A DNA stretch of 64,000 nt from Erythroxylum novogranatense. Taxonomy: Eukaryota > Streptophyta > Magnoliopsida > Malpighiales > Erythroxylaceae. Both the position numbers and the translations under genes were made by a program. The stretch is from the NCBI GenBank assembly GCA_029891385.1, contig CM057224.1, positions 35,407,005 to 35,471,004 of the forward strand, given 5' to 3'. Shown here piece by piece: positions 1 through 10,807 of this stretch (positions are counted from its first letter, which is position 1; every line of letters begins with the position of its first letter). The notes under the pieces are model-generated. The model was not told the origin of the DNA, ran no database searches, and saw only the letters and a list, made by a program, of their open reading frames with translations.

Positions 1-2751
1 GTTCTTATAGTTAAAATTCATGTGAGTTGGAGTAAGAAATGAAAGTGCATATAGTGATTAATTAGGAATGAATTGAGATGGTAAACAGGATATTATTATG
101 GTAAAATCCTCATGATTGAAGACAGGTGCAACAAGGAAGAGTGTGGTCAAGAATCAAATGAGATTGAAGTATCCTTAGCGTAAGTGACTAAATTGTGAGT
201 TGCTCTACGTCTATTTCTTGAAAAGATGAAGTGATTCTGATGGTATTTTCTTCAAAAGGATGTCCTATATTAACTGAGGCATAATTGATTTTCACGTGAT
301 ATTATGAGTTATAGTAAAATGGATTTCCTAAGGCATTGAGAATGCCTGATAAGAAATGTGATGACTATTGATGATTAGGAATTCCATGAGTGGTATTGAT
401 AGAAAATAGAAATTTTCTTATACAGAAGAGTTTCCCCTGAATTGGGTTAAGTCGATCAGATGATTTAATTGGAAGAATTATGGATTAAAGGGGTAAATCT
501 GAGATAAAGCTAAAATGAATTAAAAGTCATTATTGGGAGTCCTGATCTTAGTAGAGACTCAAGTGTAAGAGATGGAATGTGTTGCTAAAAAGGTATGTGT
601 GATGATAATGTAAAGAATCCGACTGTGCAATAGGATTATTGAACGGTAAAGAGATATTAGTCGTGATTTGAGGAGAATATCGATTCATGAATATTTCGTG
701 TAAATATGATCGTAAGGCATAAAGTGGATTTGATAAATATGTTATTAACCCAGTTTGTAATGATTGCGAATAAATTGAAATGTGTGGAGAATCTAGTGTA
801 TGAGAATATGTGTTTGAATAGGTTATAATGAAACTGAGAAAAGATTGTGAGAAAAATTGATCCTCATTGGAGACGTTCAATATTTAAAGAGTTATATGAC
901 AATCCATCATGAGTATGGTATAAGGAATTTTAGGTGGAAATTATCAAAGTTCTTAACGCTCCTGAATGTATTGTGCTATTGAAGAGTAAAGTGTCTTAAT
1001 TATATTTAGATTGAAGAGTGACTATGATTATTAATGATATATGTAATGTATTTAAAAAGTAGAGAAAAATATTTCTTCGAATATGGCTTTGGGAGATTTA
1101 ATGGCGCTAGAGGAATTGATAAAATGCAAAATTTGCAAAGGACCGATATATATAAGGAATTTGGAGTTATTTTAGGACTGATTGTATGTTGGATACGTCC
1201 AGGAAATTGTTGAAGGTTTTCTGATCTTAGCCCTTGATGATAATGTTGGAGGAAAACGTAAATTGTATGACTAATGATTGTAAAAGAGACATTTGGAGAA
1301 ATTTATAATTGAGTATTGATCGTATCATTTTAAAATTGGAGATGTTATAGTGTTTAATGAAGTGTCCCCAGTTAAGGCTATAACGCGATCTATTGAAAGA
1401 GTGCAAAGTGATTCTATGTTCGTGGAGATTAGTATAATCTTATGGGCTGCATTGTAATTTGATGACTTGAAATTTATTGTACCAGAAAGTGTTTTGAAAG
1501 TTTGAAGGTTCTATTCGTACATAAATGTTTTGAATGTATTTATAAGTAATAAAGCAATAATGATTATGCTAGTAGTGAATTTGGAAAAAGGACTATGCGG
1601 TTGAGTGTTTCAGAATTTCGTTAATGAAGCAAATAATTAAGTAATAAGGTTATGAAACCTGATGTAAGGTTGAATGCAAGTTGTCGAGTTAGCAAAAAAA
1701 AAAAAGAAAGTATTAGCGATCGGAATCCTAAACCAGGTGTGCAAGTGTGTATAGAAAGAATGGCAAAGTCCGAATTGAGAATTTTGAATTTGTGGATCTC
1801 ATCGAGGAATTGTGAATAGCTTTAGCTATAGAGAAAATGAAAAATTGTGACTGGATTAAGAAGTATGGGTAAAACTCATTAAAGGAACTGTTAGTGAAAT
1901 GGTAAGGAACAATTAAAGCTACATTCCAGTAAGAGCGCATTGAAAGAGTAATTGAATGTTAGATGTAGAAAAGAAGGTTTATATGAATGTCAGACCTACA
2001 GACTTGACTGCTGGAAATAAATGTGAAATTGATATTTAGGAGTTCATAGAGTTATGAGATTGATGTATAGGTTAAATTGATTGTGAGGATATCAATTGTT
2101 AAATTGGAGACATCATTTGAAAAGTGTATAAAGGGTCTTAAATCCAAAAAGGAGTTGTTCATCCCGATAGTAAAGTGAACAGGACCTAATATAGTCGAAG
2201 GCCTTGAGTGATTTGAGTTAATGTTGATGGGTGAATTGAATCTGCAATAGGGCTTAAGTAATCCAAGTTGATGGTAGTGAATCAAATTGATGATTATCGA
2301 GGTTTTTGAAACCTTATGAGATTAGTAATTAGCATTAAAGAGATGCAACTTGATAAGCGATATATGAAATGCTTCTAAATGTATCACCTCGGCCAAACTA
2401 CGCATTGATTGAAAAAAAAAAAGGTAAATGGGAAATTACATTCGTTATTAAGTGGCCTTCATATGATTGTGGTGTGAATAGACTTGTAAGGCAGGTTAAG
2501 AACCAAAAAGATGATTCGGATTCATTAATTGTTTTATGAACAGAGTTCGGAAATATCATTATGATTTGATTTGATATGTATGTGTTATTGGTATCGAAAG
2601 TAAAGAATTTGCAATTGATTGTATTGGTAGAATTTAGTTCTGTAATGATATAGTGGAAAAAGGTATTTTAGTGATCGGACTAATTCCCCTGTCTTCTTAA
2701 TCAATTGTATATGAAATTTCGAGGACGAAATTTTTATTAGGAGGGGAGAAT
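1..2751 (+). pseudogene. Decayed internal region of a Ty3/gypsy element (3' part)
   Basis: This AT-rich stretch has no long open frame and stops in every frame. Its right end identifies it: at about 2714-2732 lies the sequence TTTCGAGGACGAAATT, seen just upstream of the 3' LTR in many plant chromovirus-type gypsy elements, followed by a purine-rich tract GGAGGGGAGAA (2741-2751) that would be the polypurine tract next to the LTR. A weak integrase-like D-R-N-P trace is readable near 1717-1731. I cannot place reverse transcriptase or a chromodomain with confidence, so the assignment rests mainly on the 3' border. The left part of the element lies outside the window. Confidence 0.6.
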
Positions 2752-3290
2752 TGTAACATCTCGTTACCGATGTGATGGGTATATCAGTAATTTGGATCGG
2801 GTCCGGATTGAGTACATGCAAATGTTGCATTGTACATGCATTATAGTTTCTATAGACATCGGTAAATAATTGTTGATTTCATAAGCATATGAATGTACAT
2901 CCATGTATGACAATTTTCCGATTAAATCGTGTAAAGTGGAAATTTGGTTATAATTGTACAGATCAGGTTTTGAATATAGAATTGGAGTGAAATTGAAATT
3001 TGAGTATGGGAATGGGTATTTATTAATTTTGTGAAATTATAGGAATTTTTCTGGAATTTTTAGAGTATTGGTTCCGGACCGGAAAATTGGCTTAGAGATT
3101 GATTAATTGGATTCCGGGTCCGTGATTGATTGACAATTGGTATGAAACAATTGGAGGTGTGACTTCTAGAATTATGGTTGCAAACCATTGCGAAATTGGG
3201 AGAAAAATAGAATAAGAATTGGATTGTTAGACCCTAAGATTTGGGCATGTGGCATAAGAGTTGCCAAACATGCCCTTAGCTTTAAAATCT

Positions 3291-3310
3291 TATATATATA
3301 TATATATATA
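3291..3310 (+). promoter_or_regulatory. Likely LTR TATA region
   Basis: A (TA)10 run lies about 540 bp inside the LTR, just upstream of a pyrimidine-rich leader. Solo LTR-A has a TATAAAACC at the matching place (about 28131). The position suits the LTR promoter. Transcription is not shown. Confidence 0.45.
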
Positions 3311-3867
3311 CCCTTACCTTTGAGTTTGCCTCCTTCGACCGATTCCCTTTTGGTTTTGAAAAAAAAATCTCATTTTCTTCTTCTCTTCTCCTTCGCGATT
3401 CATCGTTCTTGATTGTTGTTTCAATTTTCTTCCTTTGAATTGCTCCAATCATCGTTGTTAACCTAGCTAAATCAGATTTGAGAAAGATGATGAATATTGG
3501 AGGAGAAATGAAGGATTGTCGTCGATGTGTTTAGGCTTGATCGTTGAAGTGTTTTAGTGATTTTTAAGAGGTTGAAAGCTTGAATCAAGTAAGTTTCTGC
3601 TCCTTTATGCCTTAAGTCGTTTAATTTGATCATTGAATTGAGTATGAAATTGTGTAGAAATTGATAAGTTTCGGATGTTAGGGTTTTTGAGAATTTCATT
3701 GATTTTGATTTGGGTATTTGATGAATAACGATTAAATGATGGATTTGAGGTTAGAAATAAGTTGGGTTTAATGTTTAAAATTGATTGAGAGTGTTTGGAA
3801 TGGATTTGGGTAAATTTATATCAGAAGATCAGAAGAATTTCTGGGTTTCGGATGCATTTTTGGGATC

Positions 3868-4110
3868 GCACGCCGCGGCGAGCCACCCCATCGTGCACGT
3901 CGTGGCGAAGAAATGGATTATACGCCGCGACGAGCTGAAATCTGTCGCACACCGCGACGAGTGAAGATGTGCGCCGCGGCGAGAGGATTTCGTCTACACG
4001 TCGAGACGAGACCAAGGCGCACGTCGCGGCGAGCAGGGGTGGATTCGCCGTGGGGAGAAATGAAGCGTGCGTCGCGGCAAGCGACCATGCGCCGTGGCGA
4101 GGGACCTTAT
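3868..4110 (+). repeat. Array of CG-rich palindromic words in the LTR
   Basis: About ten spaced copies of a word close to CGCCGCGGCGAG occur here, in an otherwise AT-rich LTR. The core CGCCGCGGCG is self-complementary. A related, more decayed array lies at the matching place in solo LTR-A (28680-28885). Copies differ by C-to-T or G-to-A changes, as expected from decay of methylated CpG. Confidence 0.8.
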
Positions 4111-5809
4111 TTTTCGAAAATGAAATTTAAGTGTTTATGAGATGATTGTTACAAGTAATGAGTTTAAGGTTTTGATTTCAAATGAATTGGTTCCTTAGTG
4201 ATTAATTGGAAATTAGAGACTACGAAATTTGAATTGATAAGATGGAAATTTGGAATTGAATTCGATGATTATCGGATATCGAATGGCAATGAATAGTGAA
4301 TGTGATTTTAATTGGAATGTGACTTTAGAGTATGGAAATTAGTAAATTGAATTATGGTATCTGGAATTGTTATGAATTAGAGTGAGAGTGATCAAATTGA
4401 GAAAATTCGGGAATGTCATAACATGTATAGTACGTAATCTATTCGATACATATGCATGATTGATTATTGGAATTGGTATAATTGGTAATGTGAGATTATT
4501 TGACTGTTTTTAAAGGCACCGCTGGAGTAATTCCACGGGTATGCTGGGACTTCCAGGCTGTAGCTCGGAAGTGCAGGTGAGTAACCTAGTTAGTTTCTCA
4601 GCCTATATGTGTTTAATTGTATGTACTTATGCCATGTGGAGTTAAGGATGGATATATGTGATTGCTATTGATTGATTTCGGACCATTGGTGTTCGAAATA
4701 TTGAAAATGTGATATTGAAGTGTTAATTTGAGTAAATGTTATGGATGCATCAGTGAAATTGAATTGAATCTGTATATGATTGAAATACCGGACCAAAGGT
4801 CCAAGAAATGAAAATGGTACGAACTGAAACTAACGGAAAATGGAAAGTGACATATGCATTCATGCATAATTGAACGATCGATAAAGATAGTTGTTGACAC
4901 GAGACGCCATCAGATCGAACCGAAGCTTTGAGCTCGAGGGTCTAGTGCACACCCGAGGCTCTCCTATCCCTAATGTGAGTGGGCGAGAGGCATACCCGAG
5001 GGCTCTCCTACTTGCCAAAATGTGAATATCATTCTTCGAACCGGGGAGTTATTGCATACCCAGAGGGCTCTCCTACTCCCTAGACGCGTCCGATTTCTGA
5101 TAAGTGATAGGCGCTCAGTCACAACAACGAAAAGAAAATGAAAGTGTCACATGCACATTGCATATATGAATGATCAAATGTGAATTGTGTGAGAGGCGAA
5201 ACGCCTCATAGTCGTGAAATTGAATGCATGGGATTTGATGAATGTGCTAATATGTGATATAATGTGAATTGTATGTTTATGCATGAGTTGGGTGGACCAT
5301 CGATGATGGTTTCTCACTGAGTTCGCAAACTCACCCAACATTGCAATTATTTTTTCAGGAAATGAAGAGTACCCCGTTAGACAAACGAGAGTATGACTAC
5401 CGCTAGCAAGGCAGAGTAAAGGGTCGGGATCCGTGTTGTTCACTTCTGCATTAGTGTAGTGATTTTATTAAGTGGGCACCAATTGATTATGTGTAATTAT
5501 ATTGTATTACTGAAAATGTTCAGAAATGGCATTGCGCCCAGTTGGGTCATGCATTTCTATTTATGAAATGATTGAGCACTATTGAGTGCTAGTTAATGAC
5601 TGAAATTGTTTTATATCTAAAAATGTTTTTGTTATAAATCGGGCCCAAATTATTTATTGTTCTTGCGCACTCAACCGTTTTTGAAAGAAAAATTTCATAA
5701 CGAGTTTTAAAGTGTATTTGATTTGCTCTAGCATACCACCCTCGCGGGTCACGGGCTCGGATATCACTGTAGATGTCGGGTTCGGGTCTCGCGAGAGTGG
5801 GGTGCTACA

Positions 5810-6312
5810 ATAACTTACTGAACTGTAAGGTTGTTCTTTGCTGGTTGAAACAGAAGACGTAAGTTTGATTGTTGTTATCTTCTTGCAATGAAGGATGTGA
5901 TGTATTTAGGTTAAAGAAGAAGAAGACAAAAGAAGAGGGTAGGAATTGTTTGATCGAAGTTAAGAGGAGAGAGGTTTGAAAGTTTAGATATAGAGGTATC
6001 AGCAGGGCGTCTGACAGGAAAGATATATAGTCGCATAATAAAAAATTAAAGTTGAAGAGTTCCACTGTATTAAATGAGGGGCAGTACTGCAAGATGATAA
6101 TGTGAAACATGAACGATTTGCCTTGAGATACGTTAAAAATAGTTTACATGTGTAGAGAAAAAGAGGAAGCAAGAGTCGAACTAAGAGTGATTGCAAATCG
6201 CATGTTTTCCAAGAAGGATTAGTCAATTCGTATACTTCAAGAAGGATTATGGAATTGGTAACTGAAATTTAATGCGAGTTGGAAATGACATCAAGTGAAT
6301 TGCTTTAAATAA
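5810..6312. other. Non-coding stretch at the start of the Helitron composite
   Basis: I see no gene here. The stretch is purine-rich on the plus strand. Around 5925-6015 it resembles 8262-8410 (shared words such as AGAAGAGGGTAG and a block ending in a GTATCAGCAGGGCGTCTGA-like phrase), so it seems to be a diverged copy of the same non-coding unit. The left edge abuts the LTR end at 5809. Confidence 0.5.
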
Positions 6313-6432
6313 AGAAGAACAAGAGGAAGCGCGAAGAGAAAAGTGAGAAGAAACGGAGAAGCAAAGATAAGAGGAAGTGTTGAGAGAAAAATAAGACGAA
6401 GTGCAGAGACAAAAGTACGAGGAAGCGCTGGT
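6313..6432. repeat. 24-bp minisatellite
   Basis: About five imperfect copies of a 24-bp purine-rich unit lie in a row. The period shows as an 8-residue repeat (S-S-Y-F-S-L-N-T-like) if the minus strand is translated. I think the open frame there is a by-product of the repeat, not a gene. Confidence 0.65.
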
Positions 6433-6439
6433 AACATGA

Positions 6440-6660
6440 AGGACGACCAAAGTAAGACGTTGAAAAGCAGACGATCAATGCATCATTTCGATTTTGCATA
6501 TTTTTGTATTCAAAGTTAGTTTATGTCAAAACAGGTTTTTGTTAAATGATGACAAGAGTAAGACGAAGTGAAGGTCAGACGTTGAAAAGTAGACGAAAGA
6601 AGAAAAACAGACGGAAGGTTGAAAAGCAGACGAAAGCAAAAGCAGACGGTAGCTGAATCG
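6440..6660 (+). repeat. Cluster of AGACG-core short repeats
   Basis: Words of the type AAAAGCAGACGAAAG and AAGTAAGACG recur many times here. The same core returns in clusters at about 9045-9190, 9740-9900, 11995-12030 and 12325-12445 in this orientation, and at about 10020-10105, 11005-11170 and 11745-11955 as its complement (CGTCTGCTTTT). The family is confined to the Helitron/NLR composite. Confidence 0.7.
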
Positions 6661-6696
6661 TTAGTCCATATTACGATCAAGAATGTTGTTATACTG

Positions 6697-6765
6697 GACA
6701 GATAATTTAGTGGAAAGTCTTCAACACCTCCAAGGCGTTGAAGACTTTCCACTAGATTATCTATC
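6697..6765. repeat. Long inverted repeat (32-bp arms, 5-base loop)
   Basis: The arms at 6697-6728 and 6734-6765 match at 29 of 32 positions around the loop TCCAA; all three differences are transitions. It sits directly after the stop of the Helitron replication-initiator remnant (6781-7311, minus strand), where helicase sequence would be expected in a full Helitron. It could be a captured foldback or the remnant of an inverted insertion. It lacks the 3' CTRR expected right after a Helitron terminal hairpin. Confidence 0.8.
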
Positions 6766-6780
6766 AGAAATGTTTGTAGG

Positions 6781-7686
6781 CTACTCATCTTCATCAAGGG
6801 AAGGAATATCTTTAAGACGGCGAAAGAACTTAGCATAAGGGTTATCTTCAAGAATTGTCATAATCAGCTTCAATGTACTTTCACGAAGTTTATCAGAACT
6901 GCTCACCCTTTGTTGTAGTTCTTCATCGGTATCAAAGAAATAAAGTTGGATTCCAGATACTTTATTGCTTGTCGGCACTAAACTGTCAAGGAAATGGTAA
7001 ACTTGTCCTTGAACACGGAATGTATAAACTCCCATTGTGTTTTTTTTCAGGTCACGATCATATCTGGCTCTATAGGAAGTGAAAGCTACATTGTTATTAT
7101 ATATACGAACATTCTTTCTGAAATGTTCGGATTCTTCGTCGCTATTTAGAAACAAAGACTTTAAAACATAAGGCATCTGAGGAGCAACAATAGAAATTTG
7201 TCCGGACAAGCAACAAAACGATGAAGGTTCAAGGTAAAATCGTTTTACGTTACAATATTGACAATCTGGAACAGAAGGGAGCTGTTCAGGTTTAACTGGT
7301 AAATTCTGCAAGGATATTAATGTTGAAGGAAATGTGCGATGATTTATCCCTTGAAACGTATAAAACAGACATTATCATTATGTGGACTAGTTAGGTTGGA
7401 AATAGTTTCAATATAGTGAAAAAAAGGTACCTTCATTTATGTGATCAACATGGATATCAATACATCGGTCACGTATTTGATGATAAGAGGGTTCATGACT
7501 CGGAAGTTGACTAGTGGAAGGTTCGATATTAATGAAAGAATCCTTTTGTTGAGGAGTAATTCTTTGCTGAAGTGTAGATGAAGTGGAAGTTGCATTTTTT
7601 GCAACTCGATTTTCTCTACGTCGTCGCAACAATTCTTGTTTTTTTTTCATTTGGCATTTTATCATATTTTTGATGTCTTTTAGCAT
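6781..7686 (-). pseudogene. Helitron helicase-like (Rep) N-terminal remnant
   Basis: The minus-strand frame at 6781-7311 encodes a 176-residue piece of the Helitron_like_N domain of plant Helitron Rep/helicase proteins. It has the order C-x2-C knuckle (D-C-Q-Y-C), a P-x-S-F-C-C motif, F-R-K-N-x-R-x-Y-N, G-V-Y-T-F-R-V-Q-G-Q-V-Y-H, L-Q-L-Y-F-F-D-T and N-P-Y-A-K-F-F-R. A second frame at 7408-7686 is a basic, lysine/arginine-rich segment with a Met start that fits the usual N-terminal exon. A 96-bp gap separates them; GT and AG sites exist but do not join the frames cleanly. The Rep catalytic histidine and tyrosine motifs and the whole helicase are missing: the protein stops after an acidic D-E-D-E end and the inverted repeat follows. 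I read it as a truncated, inactive Helitron. Confidence 0.8.
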
Positions 7687-7756
7687 TTCTATCCATATGT
7701 AAATACCTGAGGAATCGACATAATATGCTATGGTCGGTAAAAATGAATTGTCAGAT

Positions 7757-7851
7757 ATATATATACAGGCCTACATACATTGATATATATATGTATATAT
7801 ATATATATAAATATATATCTATATAGCTATATCGATATATATATATAAACA
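7757..7851. repeat. TA-rich simple repeat
   Basis: Interrupted (TA)n runs lie upstream of the Helitron remnant as read on the minus strand. They could be part of its promoter region or plain slippage DNA. Confidence 0.7.
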
Positions 7852-7960
7852 ATAAAATTGAATATATATTATGAATCGTATCACAGTAAACATGTAAAAA
7901 AAATATTTTGTTTATGATCTAACAAACAATATGTCGAACAAACTTGATTATAAACCATTT

Positions 7961-8263
7961 AAATAACTATAGCAGAATTTATAAAAAAAATTATTTCATT
8001 TAACTACACATATCTTACTACACGAAGAATGCAGCAGAGAATAAGCCGGGGACCTATAAACAATGGAGTATACATGCAGTCAGAACGTAGAAAGGAGAAT
8101 TTGCTCTATTCAGGTTAATAAATAACAATAGCTGAATTTTTAGAATAAATTTATTTAATCTAAGCATATAAACCTTAGTACTCGAAGAATGCAGCAGAGA
8201 CTAAGCACGAGGCCTTACAAAAATGGAGTATAAATGCAGTCAGAATCTAGAACGGAGAATTTG
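7961..8263. repeat. Diverged tandem duplication (about 143-bp units)
   Basis: Unit 1 (7961-8104) and unit 2 (8121-8263) share the order AATAAC-ATAGC, CGAAGAATGCAGCAGAGA, ATGGAGTATA-ATGCAGTCAGAA and GGAGAATTTG. No coding frame runs through them. Confidence 0.75.
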
Positions 8264-8854
8264 ATAACTAAAAGAAGAGGGTAGTTGAGAGAAGTAAAGT
8301 TTGGGTGGAGAAAATATTTCAGCGGTTGGGATAGATTTGCTTTAAGGGTTAAGACAGGAGAACAGGTAAGAAGTTAGAATATAAAGGTGTCAGTGGAGTG
8401 CGTGTGAGAGATCAAATTTCGTTGTAAGTTATTTTGATGCCAAAGAAATGGCCTTTGAATGATTGATTGATAAACGGATGCAAAAAGGCAAGCTTCGAAA
8501 AAAGAGGAAATGATTGTAGAAGGTGAACACATCGGAAGAAGAGTAAAGGCAAACAATGATAGTAATTTCCGAAGAAGAGAAAATAATTGTAGAAGGTCAA
8601 CCTGTCCGGAGTAGCACGTGTATAATAATTTTATCACCTATGAATTGAAACGTCGATCTCTACTCTGGTGTTCTTCTTCTCTAATTCTGTTCATGTTTGC
8701 TTACTTCTTCAATACGTTTTTGGCAGGAATCGACATTATTATACCAGTTAGAAGATTATTCCATACAAGAAAAACAGGTCTGAATGTCTGGTTGATACAT
8801 TTTAGGGGTTAGCGTGTCTTTCCTTGCCACAAGTAAAAAATTATGACGGTCTCA
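8264..8854. other. Non-coding stretch with internal short repeats
   Basis: I see no gene. The words GAAGAGAAAATAATTGTAGA (also near 9381) and CCTATGAATTGAAACGTC (also near 9440 and 9527) are parts of units repeated through 8500-9770. The stretch appears to be amplified non-coding DNA of the composite. Confidence 0.5.
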
Positions 8855-8859
8855 CCTAT

Positions 8860-9770
8860 GAATTAAAATGTCAATCTCTGTTCTGGTGTTTACTTCTACA
8901 ATACGCTATTGGCAGTGTTTGACATTATACCTATTAACTGAAACGTCAATCTACCTGACAGAAGAAATCTGTGCAGTTAAAAAGGAGGAGATTGTTAAGT
9001 CAAAACGATTTTACATAAATGATTTTGATGAAATACAAATAATGATGAAAAAGAAGACGATGAAAAGAAGACGGAAGTTGAAAAGAAGACGCAAGTTGAA
9101 AAGCAGATGGAAGCAAAACCACACGGAAGCAAAAGCAGACGAAAGTTGTGCAAAAGTAGACGGGAGTAAAAGCAGACGATGGAAAGCAGATGAAAGCAAA
9201 CCACGTGTGAATTAAGAATCAGTTTGAGTTAGTTACAAAACTCAATTGAATAACCGGTTCTTTCAAGATTCAAGCAATCTACTTACGGTCGTCTTCTTCT
9301 TGCAAAAAATAGAAAATGATTGTAGAAGGTCAACCTGTCAGGAAGAAGAGTAAAGGGAAGCAATGACACTAATTTCCAAAGAAGAGAAAATAATTGTAGA
9401 AGGTCAACCTGTCAGGAGTAGCACGTGAGAAATCTATCACCTATGAATTGAAACGTCAATCTCTGTTCCGGTCCTCTTCTTCTCTTTGCACTCCTCATTT
9501 TTGCTTACTTCTGGAATACGTTAACGTATGAATTGAAACGTCAATCTCTGTTCTGGTCTACTTTTGCAATACGCTATTGGCAGTGTTTCACATTATTATA
9601 GCGACTAGAAGATTGTACCTATTAATTGAAAACTTAATCTACGTGACAGAAAAAATCTGTGCAGTTAAAAAGGACGAGATTGTTAAGTCAAAACGACTTG
9701 ACATCAATGATTTTGATGAAGTACAAATAATGATGAAAAAGCAGACGATGAAAAATAGATGAAGAAAAAC
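8860..9770. repeat. Duplicated block with AGACG tails
   Basis: The block at about 8860-9065 is repeated at about 9527-9750. Both read ATGAATT-AAA-GTCAATCTC, CAATACGCTATTGGCAGTGT, AAATCTGTGCAGTTAAAAAG, GATTGTTAAGTCAAAACGA and GATTTTGATGAA, then an AGACG cluster. The space between holds further partial copies of the flanking units. Short open frames on both strands are not conserved between copies. Confidence 0.75.
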
Positions 9771-10139
9771 AGACGGAACTTATTGAAAAGCATGTTAAGT
9801 CAAAATGACTAGAGATATATGATTTTAATGCATAACAGACGAACAAAAACAGACGAAGTACAAAAACAGACGAAGTAGAAAAACAGACGGAGAATGCGAA
9901 AGCATAAATAATATGTTGACTTCGACTCTTATTTATAACCTTCGTGTTCAACTGCTTCTTCAATCTTGCTTCTTGAACCTTGAAACAAGTAGTTATTTAG
10001 TTAAGTTCTGTCTTTTGCTTTTGCTTCCGTCTGCTTTTGCATTCGTCTGCTTTTCAACTTGCGTCTGTTTTTCTTCTTTCGTCTACTTGTCACATTTTGT
10101 CTGCTTTTCAAGTTCACGTAAATATGAATTTATTGTCCT

Positions 10140-10262
10140 AAAAATATTGGCCTTTGCTTTTGATTTTATGATATATTTAACCATGTTGAGATTTCGTCTG
10201 ATTTCCCTGAACCGTTCTTCACTTAATGGTTTAGCAAAGATGTCCTCCCATTGATACTCTGT
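10140..10262 (-). pseudogene. Ty1/copia RNase H C-terminal fragment
   Basis: The minus strand reads N-G-Q-F-V-E-T-E-Y-Q-W-E-D-I-F-A-K-P-L then E-E-R-F-R-E-I-R-R-N-L-N-M. This matches the end of the copia RNase H domain, usually seen as x-T-x-x-Q-x-A-D-I-F-T-K-P-L. Only about 40 residues remain. It directly abuts the NLR fragment on the other strand, so the junction near 10262 joins unrelated sequences. Confidence 0.7.
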
Positions 10263-10807
10263 TTCAACGAACTGTCCATTTCTGAAAACACATTAGAAAT
10301 GCATGACTTAATGGAAGAAATGGGAAAGGAAGTTGTACGTCAAGAATCTAGATATCCCAATACACGTAGTAGATTATGGGATCCAAAAGATGTCTTTAAA
10401 ATACTTGCAGAGGACAAGGTAAAATTAGTCACTTACTTTCTATATGAGATTTTTAAGTTGTGTATTGATATTATGTTAAGAAAAATATATATTGCAAAAC
10501 TTTGAACTTATGGTTTTCAAATAAGGATATTTTAAACATACCTTCAATTATTATAATATAATTTTGAAAATCATTTTAACTTTCTTTTTTACTAAAAAGA
10601 AATATTTGATTGTTATTTGTTAGGGAGCGGAAGCAGCGGAAAGCATAAGGTTGGATGTGTCCAAAATACAGGAGATAGATTTAAATGCAGAAGTGGATAG
10701 ATGGCCATGGTTATTCGTTAGGGGATGTAGCCTTGTTCAAGTTCAATTTAGATGAACATGGAAGTACAGAAATCCTGAAGTGCGGCGTCACTCCATTATA
10801 TTCCTAA
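10263..10807 (+). pseudogene. TIR-type NLR fragment: end of NB-ARC joined to C-JID-like end
   Basis: The first part (about 10263-10418) encodes M-H-D-L-M-E-E-M-G-K-E-V-V-R-Q-E-S followed by R-S-R-L-W-D-P-x-D-V, the MHD-region signature of TIR-NB-ARC-LRR immune receptors. A donor GT follows at 10419 and an acceptor AG ends at 10623, flanking an AT-rich intron. The next exon opens with G-A-E-A-A-E-S-I-R-L-D-V-S-K, the usual start of the LRR-linker exon in TNLs, in matching phase. Soon after, the frame shifts to one that ends E-I-L-K-C-G-V-T-P-L-Y-S and a stop at 10805-10807, which resembles the very end of the C-JID domain that closes many TNLs. The LRRs have therefore been lost by deletion. 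It is not functional; it was perhaps captured by the Helitron. Confidence 0.75.

Larger units (their letters stand above)
2752..5809 (+). mobile_element. 3' LTR of the Ty3/gypsy element (TGTAACATC family)
   Basis: This 3,058-bp LTR begins TGTAACATC right after the polypurine tract and ends GGTGCTACA. It shares its start, its end and many internal blocks with solo LTR-A (27568-30415) and the outer parts of LTR-B (34424-42176). In order it holds a (TA)10 tract as likely TATA region (3291-3310), a pyrimidine-rich leader (3360-3420), a donor-like CAA|GTAAGT (GT at 3589), a CG-palindrome array (3868-4110), repeats of GGGCTCTCCTA (4960-5080), two small hairpins (about 5289-5335) and an acceptor-like TTTTTTCAG (ends 5358). 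The TSD cannot be checked because the 5' end is outside the window. Confidence 0.85.

Noticed and set aside
3821..4140. Overlapping frames of 64 and 75 codons on both strands (Arg-rich)
   Set aside because: They arise from the CG-palindrome array in the LTR, and the frames are not kept in LTR-A at 28506-28951.
6247..6499. Membrane-protein-like minus-strand frames rich in F, S and L
   Set aside because: They are translations of a 24-bp purine-rich minisatellite.
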